In this document: positions 20,296 to 30,300 of the stretch, piece after piece
How positions within the stretch are numbered: the stretch's first letter is position 1
Layout: each line of letters opens with the position of its first letter
NCBI GenBank assembly: GCA_004764695.1
Contig: SMSO01000025.1
Span: 543,102-607,101 of the forward strand
Source: Schizochytrium sp. TIO01
Taxonomy: Eukaryota > Sar > Bigyra > Thraustochytrida > Thraustochytriidae
Length of the DNA stretch: 64,000 bases
Direction: 5' to 3'
The notes under the pieces: model-generated
Database searches by the model: none
What the model was told of the DNA's origin: nothing
The model's input: only the letters and a program-made list of their open reading frames with translations
Position numbers and translations under genes: made by a program

Positions 20296-21484
20296 TGCAA
20301 ACTTTGAAATGGCACTAGGTCCGAAGTAGTCCGTTCAAATATCTTCTTACGTGGTTCTAGGTGTGTTCCGCTACTGTTCCACATGACCATGATGATCTCA
20401 AAAAGGCTTTGTGTATGTTTCATTTGTAAACAATTATACAGAGGACTGTTTACGGGCGAAGTATATACCGCGTGGCAAAGGCGTAATAATAAATGTTTGA
20501 GCTTGCTTGATAGGTTTAGTTTTAATTTGGTCTTATAGGAATCACGTTTTGCAATATGCATTATCATGAACGCAAGACACCTATGACGCTTTTCATTGAA
20601 TGGTCCAAAAATCTATTTGCCTCCAAAAGAAAAGAGCAGTGATGAATAATTCCATGCTTAAAACAGAAAGCATGCAATACAATTCATATTGTGTCCTCAT
20701 TTAGGTGAAAATTCTCTGCTCTTAAAGTTTAATTTTTTTTAAAAAGAATGAGCAATACCTGAGTTATGACAGCTTGAAGGTCACAATACGGAATAAATTC
20801 ACTAGCACCGCCACAATTGTGGATCCAGGAAACGATACAGATACACTCGCATCCATTGCGACACTTCTAAAAAGTTGTACTTATAATTTGAATGTCACTC
20901 AGAGCGGGGCAATAAAAAAAGAAAGGCTCATACCTTTAGTAATAAAAAATGAGATTCGGGACATTCCAAATTATACCAGTCTCCCATGGATTTTCAACTG
21001 TCACTCGTATTTCCGCACTTTCATATTCATTTTCGTCCATCTCAAGATCCCAGTCTAAACTACCAGAAGTACGAACCTGGGATCTCCACAACGTTTGTAG
21101 ACAATCTTTGAAATTTCAATGACAATACCTCACAGGGAACACCTTTTCGCATTCGAGGCCTCACGATAATCGCATTCAAAGTTTCGATTCCATCTGAACT
21201 AAGACATGGTCACCTGCGACTTCCATTGCACCACCACCAATTCCTCATATTACGCCTTATCAAGAAGCCTGCATCGTGATATGTTAGGCAAAGTACTAAG
21301 TAATATTATAATCAGATTCACTGGACCTTGCTGCGTTCAAAACGAAAACAACAGTTTGCGAGGCACGTTTGCGCCTTGCGTTCTTCGCATACTGTGTTTC
21401 TAGTTCTGGTACTGCTATCCTCACCGGTGTGGTGTGTTGATCAGCGAGGTTCTTGACGCATTTCTCTTTCAAGTCACCTGTGAG
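20296..21484. other. Intergenic stretch with coding-like fragments, possible gene relic
   Basis: This gap separates two divergent genes. On the minus strand, coding-like peptides appear in shifting frames from about 21395 down to 20940: YAKNARRKRASQTVVFVLNA, then YEELVVVQWKSQ, then DGIETLNAIIVRPRMRKGVP, then SLDWDLEMDENEYESAEIR. They are broken by a stop and frame changes that I cannot bridge with ordinary introns. Some plus-strand frames are open in the same place, so the strand is not certain. It may be a decayed gene, a badly sequenced gene, or chance. Confidence 0.3.
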
Positions 21485-23071
21485 ATGGGCAAGCGGACTC
21501 GCAGCGGACCTAAAGACGGCGTCGCCAGTCGCAAGCGAGCTCGCGTCGCCAATGCTCTGCGCACTGGTGGCGACGCTCTCGCTTTAGGTGGTCATAAGGA
21601 GCGTCGTCGTCAGCGTCGGCAGGATGAGCGTCGGCAGCGTAAGGCTGGCAAGCATGCAAACCAGGTACAACGCAAGCGCGAGGCTTCTGGCAAAAAGCTT
21701 CTTTCCGAGGACCAGCTTGAGTCTATGGTCGACAAGCAACTTGCCCGCAGAAAGAAACTCGAAGAGAGTCTTACGCGCGAGTCCGAGTCACGTAGACTTG
21801 CTCAGAAACTTCAAATGTACTTGCAGCAGCTCGAGGCCAACATCAAAAAGGATGAGGGCGAGCTCGTCTGCTGGTACCCTGGAAAGGCTGAGCACCTGAA
21901 GAAGCGTGAGCAAGATAAGGTTAAGTATGATCCTAATAAACTGACTGGCGCATGTAGACCTGCAGAAGAAGCTTATCCGTGGTTGTACCCAGATTATCAT
22001 GCTAAGAAGCAGCGCGAGGAGCGCGAGGAGGAGGAGCGGGAGCAGAACAAGGGCGACAACATCTTGAAGATGTTTGACGGTCACTGGGGAAAACATTACC
22101 GCACGAGGGAACTTGCAGGAAGGTACTTGGAGCTAGCGTTGAGAATGGTACAAGCTGAGGAGTCGCTGCTTCAAGATGCTCTGGGAAAGAACAAGCCCAA
22201 GAAGAAGATTAATGAGTGCTTACAGAAGCTGCAGGAGATGGACAAGGATAGTGCAACGGGGTTGTGGTTGCCCTGGCTTGGAGTTGCTCGGGCTGTAGAT
22301 GATGGAGAGCTGGCCAAGGCGCGCGAGCTAATTAATAAAACTCTTTTGAAGGAGGATGAGGTTGTTGGGGAGCGCGAGCCCATGGAAAATATGCTTCTGT
22401 TTGACCTCGCTTTAATCGAGTTTATTTCTGCATTTGTTCTGGAGGAGGAAGGGTCTTCAGAAGAGGAGGCACTAAAAGTCGTCGATAGAGCAGTTAAAGC
22501 AAATCCCTGCATTGCACGTTGTTTAGCGTTGCATGATGCCTATGAAGAGGTCGTAGATGGCAGCGAGACTGACGAGGTGATCGCAACGCAACTCGAGAAC
22601 CTTCTCAAGAATTTCATTTCGTCCAAAGAGGAGCTTCCCATCTTAAAGCAGCCAGACTGGTCTCAGGAAGAGCAGGCTGTTCTCTATTTTACTCGCTCTA
22701 TTAGCTGGTGGAGAGACTCCGATCCCTGTTTTGCAAACATGCTTTTTGACGCGTTGCAGCGATTTGGCGATCTGGGGAAGAGCACTTGTGAAAAGGACTC
22801 AACTCTATCCCGGATGTATGAAACTGTGGATGACGACGCCTTTCAAATGCTCAATGAGGGCAGCGAAGACGAGGAGGGAGAGGGAGAGGAGCAAGATGAA
22901 GATGTGAACAGTGACAACGAAGAGGCCCTTGCGGAAAATGAACTCGAAGCTTCGATAAAAAAGAAGCTTACCGATAGGAAATTAGCTAATGCAAAAGGAA
23001 TAGAAGAAGATGATGACGAGGAAGAGGAGGACGAAGAAGAAGAAGAGAAGAAGAAGAAGAAGAAGAAGTGA
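21485..23071 (+). CDS. Acidic/basic nuclear-type protein of unknown family, likely frameshifted at its 3' end (528 aa as read)
   Basis: The ATG at 21485 (MGKRTRSGPKDG) is preferred; the open frame to its left starts only with non-ATG codons and has no coding character. Residues 1-130 are strongly basic and probably coiled-coil, with nuclear-localisation-like clusters. The middle (about 150-440) is helical, with pairs resembling TPR units (LPWLGVARAVDDGELAKARE, LFDLALIEFISAF). The C-terminus is acidic, Asp/Glu runs followed by eight Lys and a stop. Directly after that stop another frame stays open to 23199 and encodes a Lys/Arg-rich tail containing SRKAAKRLRANPRIQKK and ending KQDW. The Glu-coding phase of the same (AAG)n run leads straight into this tail, so one base is probably missing or a frameshift occurs near 23048-23068. 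I do not recognise the family; composition suggests a nucleolar or nuclear role. Confidence 0.75.
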   Translation: MGKRTRSGPKDGVASRKRARVANALRTGGDALALGGHKERRRQRRQDERRQRKAGKHANQVQRKREASGKKLLSEDQLESMVDKQLARRKKLEESLTRESESRRLAQKLQMYLQQLEANIKKDEGELVCWYPGKAEHLKKREQDKVKYDPNKLTGACRPAEEAYPWLYPDYHAKKQREEREEEEREQNKGDNILKMFDGHWGKHYRTRELAGRYLELALRMVQAEESLLQDALGKNKPKKKINECLQKLQEMDKDSATGLWLPWLGVARAVDDGELAKARELINKTLLKEDEVVGEREPMENMLLFDLALIEFISAFVLEEEGSSEEEALKVVDRAVKANPCIARCLALHDAYEEVVDGSETDEVIATQLENLLKNFISSKEELPILKQPDWSQEEQAVLYFTRSISWWRDSDPCFANMLFDALQRFGDLGKSTCEKDSTLSRMYETVDDDAFQMLNEGSEDEEGEGEEQDEDVNSDNEEALAENELEASIKKKLTDRKLANAKGIEEDDDEEEEDEEEEEKKKKKKK

Positions 23072-23199
23072 GCGCCCCAACTTACTTGTCGCGAAAGGCT
23101 GCCAAGCGTCTACGCGCGAACCCGCGTATTCAGAAAAAGTCTACCAAAACTAAGGGTAAACGTGGTGGCCGAAAGCGCGACGCGAAACAGGATTGGTGA
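23072..23199 (+). pseudogene. Out-of-frame basic C-terminal extension of the upstream gene
   Basis: Codons in phase with the AGC at 23071-23073 give 42 residues, about half of them Lys, Arg or Ala, ending in TGA at 23197-23199. Composition is unlike the AT-rich 3' region that follows. It belongs in meaning to the gene ending at 23071 and is listed apart only because a frameshift is needed to reach it. Splicing does not rescue it: the nearby GTGAGC donor has no downstream AG that restores this frame. Confidence 0.5.
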
Positions 23200-24381
23200 T
23201 TTTATTCCCTCTTTGGCCAGAAACCAAACATACATGGAATTACATACTATTTACCAAAGCTTGCACATCAGTTGCCTTTGTTTGCACCCGTTTTCAGTAT
23301 CTTACCTTTCATTTTTTTCATCTCTCGTTCTCTTATGTACCTGGTTCGAAATTGAAGATCTGTAATACCATTTTAAAGATATCTTATATACAATAATGTG
23401 TCCAAAAGATGTTTATTTCAAGTGCCTTGTCATTCTCTCAGAGTTCGGTGAGACCCGATTCGATTCTCTATTGTCCCAGTTGACATATATTTTCGGCATG
23501 CTGCTCGAAGTGACAAACTCGTTATTTGTTTTGCACATCTGAGTTATGCCGGACCCTTTACAATGTCTGCAGATTATTTATGTGTTCGTACTGTCTCAGC
23601 CCCTCCCTTTACAGGGTCGTGAACACACACCTATCCTAAACTCTAGTATCTATACTCCACTATAACGAACCTAAAGAACGAACACCAAAAAAGATAAATT
23701 TTATTTTAAAACAAAGAACAAACTGTCAAAACTCTGTGATCATGATATAATCAACACAACCAGAAGAAATGCGCCAGCATCCATACACAGTACAGTCTAG
23801 TTCTTCTCTCTTAACTTATCTCCTCGCGGTCGGCAATAACTGAAATATAATCAATTTGCTCGTTCAAAGATTATGTTTATTTCTCAGGTTTTACCATCAT
23901 CACTGTCTACGACAAGAGCCTACGATAGATTACTATGAGCAATGAATCATTTGATTTTTTCTTAATCCAGCAATACAAGTATCTAATATGATGCTGTAAA
24001 TAAATATATACAAGTTTTAGGTTGCTTGACGCGCCTTCGCAAAAGCTCGCCGAAGCCGTCGAGAGCAGTACTTCAACCGGCGCAGGGCCACGAGACCTGA
24101 CGACCGGCAGCAACTGCGATACGAGATTATTATACACCTGATTTAATCTCTAGGGCCTGCGATTCTGCTCCCAGACGACCTGAAACGCCCGAGGTCTGCT
24201 GTAGCATCCAAATCCGGCGTTGCGGGGTTCATTCCAACAGGGGTCTTCTTGCTATCCAGCTTTCTCAGCTCCGTTGCGATCGTTTTCTACACCTACGAAA
24301 CTCTCGAGGTTTTCTTTATTTGTGTCATCCCTATCATCTCTATCTACTTTTCCTCCAGTTTCAGGATCAAGCACGGTAATC
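23200..24381. other. AT-rich intergenic region
   Basis: No supported gene. It holds the 3' flank of the upstream gene and the 5' flank of the deubiquitinase. From about 24030 to 24380 GC rises, consistent with a promoter and leader. An open frame upstream of the ATG at 24382 begins at TTG and looks like leader sequence. Confidence 0.5.
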
Positions 24382-27300
24382 ATGGCGGTAAACAAGTCCC
24401 CATGGCAACCCCAGCCTATGACTCGACCGCCCCCGCCAAGAACAGCGCCAAGACCGGCACCTCCTGAACCCCGAGCTGCTTCCGAAGATGCTCGTGCAGC
24501 GGCTCTAGAAAAGGCCGCTGCTGTCGCATCACTTGCAGATATTTTCAGAAGCTCAGGCGCGAGCGATTTCGAGAGCGTGAATATGCAGGGCAACAATGCA
24601 ATGAGTAACGTGAAGAGTAATGTCGAAATGAACTGCACAAACCTTCTTCAAGATGAACAAAATGAAAATGTATCTCGCAAGGATGGTCTTGAGAATGCTG
24701 CCAAAAATGGCAGCACGAATGAGATTAAAAGCAACCCACATGGAGCAAAAGTGGAAGGTTCGAGCGACGACAACTATAAATCTGAACATAATGTCAGAGA
24801 TATTGCAATTAGTTCTAGCTCTTCATCTTCGCCGGTATCTGCGGAAGGGGCCCTTGATGGAGGTGAGTATGCTAGTTTAGTTTCAGGTGTCGTCTCGAGC
24901 CTGGCGGATGTGGAAGCCGTTCATGTGTTAGCCCTTGCGGTGGCGTGTGAGGAGAACTTCAAGGGCCGCGTGGCAGTTGTGGTCCTGGCTGAGGCGTTGC
25001 GACAAGATCTCGATGCCTTTGTGCTGGGAACACTACAAGGGCTTATCATTGCTAGGAGACCATCCACACTGTCTATCCTTGCTGTACCGCTTGCCACGAT
25101 TATTCTCGATGATGTTGTGCCAGGAAGTACCGTGGCGAAAGACCGGAGGGCAATTCTAGAGCTTCTGCTACTCGGATCGGGAGGCACCCTTGAGGTTCTT
25201 GCTAAGCTTGGCTCGCACATTGAACGCGCTGGACCTGAGCTTGCAGACCTTGTTGCAGGAGCTCACTGGGCCCTGGCGCACGCCTGTGCAACCACAGCGG
25301 AGCTCGATCACCCATTTGGCGATGCTTCGAAGAGAGAAAGTATCATGCGCCAAAGCGCATGGGTACATAATGGCGCAGCACGGCCTATGCAGATACCGAA
25401 GCGCCCGGGCAACGACCACTTTGCATTTACTTACCCCTACTTTGCATGGCCAGAGGGCACGTGGAAGCTAGACCCGAGTGCGGGACAAGGAGACCGGCCT
25501 TGCTTCTCATTATATGCACATAACCGTGCTTCTGGCACTGCTATCAATGGTTGCTTACTTGAGCCAGAATCCTCTTCCCCACTGGTGATTGATGGTATTT
25601 TTGCATGCTCGTACGGCAGCTCTGGAAGCACGCTGTATGCATCAATTCGAAATGGCCAAGAGACGTCTGATTCTTCAACTACTTCGCAAAAGAACCCTTA
25701 TCCGTTGCATGTTGACTTCTGGTCGACAAAGGAACTTCGAGGCTGGCGAGCAAAGGGTTCAGACAAAGCAATTCTTCTTGGTGTTCCAAGGTCAGTTCAG
25801 GCTAACATAAACATAGACGCTATTAATGACAGCCAAGCTGACCGCAGCCTCTCGACAGTGCAGCTTGGCCCCGGCCAGTCACTGCGCCTCAGCAAAGGCT
25901 CCCTTTCAGGGTCGGATGGTTGGGCTGTACAATGTTGGATTTTCCATAAATTTAAGGACCTTTCGCAATGGACTGAAGTTATGCGTATAGGGCATCTCAG
26001 CATTCGTCTGAAGGAAGAGCCATCAGAACTCCGTATTACCGTGGCAGACACGACAGCTCAAATTGATCTCCTGAGTGGCTCATATGCATCTAATGACTCC
26101 AAATGGCTTCAGCTTGTAGTATTTGGGCACAGTGTTGATGGACTCGGGCTAGCGGTGAACGGCGATCGGGTTTTCGAAAACTGTAGTCACGATTCATGCT
26201 GTTTTTTGACACTTGATGCCCCAGAGTTGTGTTCAGGCCAGGTGTTATACAGCTTTTTAAAGGTATGGAAACGCTCAATTGATGTAGCAACCATCGTTGC
26301 AGAATACCAACGTGGATTCTATAGTGCACTCAGCATAGATGAGGCAGAGACGCTATTGGCGTTCTGCCCTCTGCAAGGTGAGGGTGCTACGACGCTGTGT
26401 GACGTTTCTGGAAATAACAGACATCTTACAGTTATTTGTTCTGGGAAATCCCTCGAGCTCACTAATGTGCAAGTTGAATGTCCGGAAGAAGACGAAGGTT
26501 TGCCATCAATGATGCCAATGTTTTCCTCTCACAGTCAGAAACAACTCTTTAGTATTGGTTCAATCAATGGGTCTCGTGAATTGTCTAGTGTGTCCCTCGG
26601 CGCTAATGCTAGTTTGTGGACCCGTACGCGCATTCCTATTGCAGGGGGGGCTCGTATTCAGGTGAAACTTCGTTTACGCTCTGGATCTAAAGTTTGTGTT
26701 GTTTTGCACGCGGGTTCCTATTGGGACGCTCTAGGTTTTACCTATCGCCGTTGCAGCAAATTTAGTAGACAAGTAAGACTGTTTCTTTCTCTAGAAACGG
26801 TTCAAGCACATGGTACTCAATATCGTGTAATGATCCAAGTCGCACACCCAAGTATTCGAACCCTCATCCATCTTCCCTGCGTTGGATTTACACCTAACCC
26901 AGATGTCATTCAGAATGGTTACCTTGATATTGCGCTTGGTATTGAGTATAGAAAAGACGAGGAACTCTCTCTTTTCGTCGACGGAAAATCATTGGCAACG
27001 CTTTCAGTAAATCTTCCTGACTTACTACGCTTGACTGAGCTAGACGGCGTTATGATTGGTGTAATGGCTGACCTCCAGCCAGTTGAAGTGATGCAAGTCT
27101 CTGCAGAGGCAGACGAGGATCAACGTGCGGAGACGCGCGTTCTCCCCTGGGAAATTACGTGTAAAGCTCAAGCAACTGCCAATTCTACCTCGAGCTCTAG
27201 CACTGAAGTTGAGGTTATCGAAGACCCCGCTCAAAGTGCAGGGGAAATCTCTGCAGCTGCAACGAACAAATTAACGAGGGAATGGAATTGCTCGTCATGT

Positions 27301-30300
27301 ACCTTCCTCAACGCTCCTGAATCAACGCATTGCCAAGTGTGCCAACATCCTAACGCAAGTTCTACCGGGCCAACATTCCAAGCCAACAATGCTTCTACAG
27401 CATCAGTCGTTGCTAAGAACGACCAATCTTGGTCTTGCCCACAATGTACGCTTAGCAACCCTCCTGAGAAGACTGTCTGTGAGGCATGCGATGCGCCTCG
27501 GCCAGCAGCTGCGGCACCTCCAACCATTCAAAATGTCAGCAGTGATGCTCATGCTAATGATAGCACCTCCACGTGGGAATGTACGGCTTGCACATATCGA
27601 AACTCTGGAAGCGATAGTACGTGTACGGTGTGTGGCACCCCGCGACCGATAGGAGTAGAATCGGCAGGAAACGGATTTACGTCTGCCTCATTATCAGGAG
27701 GATCAACCGCTGCAGCCGCGACAGCGCCGACCCAAAGCGCTGCAGAGTCCCAGGCTGAGGCAGATCTACTTAAGCTTGCAATTGGAGCGCGTCGTGAAAA
27801 TCTCGATGCGCTTATTCAAGCTGAGCTTGTTCAGATGGCCTCCTGCGCAAGTGCTGTTTCTAGCGAGTCCGCCGATGTTCCGGCACTCGAGAAAGTTGGC
27901 AATTGGGACACGACTCTAGGCATTCTAGATATCGAACCTACCGCTGGCGAAGAAGATCGCCTCGTTTTTGAAATGAAAGGTGAATATGGTGAAGACCAAG
28001 GCAAACTGAATGTAGTTGCCTACGTAGATGCCAGTTCTGGGTCCTGGTGTATTTACGGCTCTTGGCTTGCGAAAAAAATTGGCCGCAATGGACCTCATTA
28101 CATTGATTTACGTCTTAATGACTCAGGGGAGCGTCTCTCTGGTACTTGGACTCACGGAGACACCGCAAGTGGGACATGGAATGCTAAGCTTGAGGCTGAT
28201 GCTGATCAGTTCCGTGGTCTGATACAACGTCTTCGCGAGGTGAGCATGGTAACTTCATTGAAAGAAATGGCCCTCCGAGATGCACGGGAGGTACAGATCA
28301 AGGTCACTGATGATCAAATCAACTTTCCATTCTCACCATTTGCTTCTGGTCTTCACAATATGGAACAAGGTCTGTACAATGTATGCTATCAAAATTCCCT
28401 TCTACAAGCTCTCTTTGCAACATCTGCATTGCGTCGGAGTCTGATATTTCCACCAGAAGGAACTGTCACGAACAACGCGCTTGTAAATGCTCTCCGGGAA
28501 TTGTTTTCTAGACTCTTATTGTCACAACGGCCAGTATTTGCATCGAAGAACTTACAGAAAGCACTTTCTCAGGACTGGCGCACGGGCGAGCAGATGGATG
28601 TATCTGATTTTCACAATTACGTGTTTTCCCAACTCGAAGACGCTTTCCCGAACTCTATGCTCGATAAACTTTTCGGATACAACGTTGCCCAAGTTCGACG
28701 ATGTGCATCTTGTGGAGCTGCCAAGATCATGGATGAGGCTGGGCGCAGTTTGGCAGTCACCTTGCCTAGACAGTTTATGCCCATTACCGATATCATCGCA
28801 GTTTCTTGTTCTAGCAAATCGAAGTTGCACGAACTACGCGTCCCTGAAGGGTATGAACTGGTTCGTACCAATCTCAACGCAAAGAAGGATGGAGCTCCCT
28901 GTGTCTTTTTGTGTGTTCGTAGAGATATGAACGCAAGCCCTGTGACTGAACTACTTGTCAGGGTTGTCCCAGGTACAGACCCTGCTCCTAACCCCCCGGA
29001 TGGCTACAGAAGCGTCGGGGTCAACTTGAACCCTGAACCGGAGGCATTCGCACCAACTCCTGCTGAAGCAGCAGCATCTGCTGCTGAAAGGCGAGCATCC
29101 GGCACGACCACTTCTTCACCACCATCTATATCCCCTTCGTCATCTGAAAAACATGATCAAGTGCACCTTTTCTTTCAATGTGATACCCGTGGATCACCTA
29201 TTACAGATATACAAGTTCTTGTTGGCGCAGAAGCAATTGCATCACCTCCTGATGACGCTAGGGTTATTTCGACCGACCTTAACCCGAGTTGGGCAGCACG
29301 TTCGGTTGTGTCTGCAATTCCTATCTCAAACACAGGGGCTTCAACAGCAAGTCCTGCCGTGGTAGCTTCTTCAGGGACGACTTCAGTCTCTGCGGGTCCA
29401 ATGACAACGCCTGTTAAGCTTTGCTACATGCGCGGTATGCCAATCACTGACATCGTCATTTCCACAAGTCCTCTTACGAACAGAAGCGCTGATTATCAAG
29501 TCTTGGACAAGCCATTGAACCTTGCTCTTGACCCTGCGCACGATACACCGGGCGAAATATTTCTTTGGTTTAGTGACTCGCGCGTGTTTGAAAAACCAAT
29601 TACAGACCTGATATTGGTCAAGAAATCTGAGCAACATGAATATGAAGGCTATGAGCTTTGTGGTGATTACATTTTCAAGGGTGGTCGCATTCTCATGAAA
29701 CGCCGTGGCGAAGGCACCCCCATCACCCAGCTCTCTGTTTTCCGTGCTCCTCGTGTGGTCCCTCCTTACCGCTTCAACACAGTGCTGGATCTACTATCTT
29801 CTGAGAAACCCACTAGTGCTTCAAATGTTACGCATTTACGATGGCTTTTCGAGAAGATTTGGTTACCACGCTCAGAGTTAAACGGGGGTAAAAACAGCTC
29901 AGGTACCGGTAGTAGTTCAAGTAGCTCCAAACAGGATGCCGTTGTTCCACCAGGACTTCAAGTGAGCCGTGGCAAAGCTCTGCAATTAAAATGTGTCGAA
30001 GAAGATGCTGTTGCGGTGTTTTTTCATGGAAGTTTCTCAGAGTTTGGATCTGAAAAGCGTGCAGGAACACTTCACGGGACTCTTCATTATCTTCATAAAA
30101 CTGGTAATTGGTCTTTCTTAGGCTACGCGTGTCCGGCGAATTCGAAGTTAGTACATGCTGTATCGTTCTCTTTGCACGAACAATCTAGTCATGTTTCAAT
30201 TTCTGGCCATGCAGTTGATTCCAGCAACAGTACGAATAACATTGCACCGGTGGATGTGAAGCTGGAGGGCAAGCGTGTGAGTGAAAGCACAGCCAATGTA

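Noticed and set aside
20770-21250. Series of 17-33-bp GT...AG introns linking the minus-strand peptides
   Set aside because: No other gene here uses such tiny introns and the joins did not give one continuous frame; kept only as a possible relic.
23067-23110. Intron with donor GTGAGC to explain the frame change after the poly-Lys run
   Set aside because: The nearby AG acceptors do not restore the downstream basic frame, and the intron would be shorter than 40 bp.
24220-24381. N-terminal extension of the deubiquitinase from a TTG codon
   Set aside because: No ATG in this stretch; Ser/Phe-rich peptide looks like translated leader. The ATG at 24382 was used.
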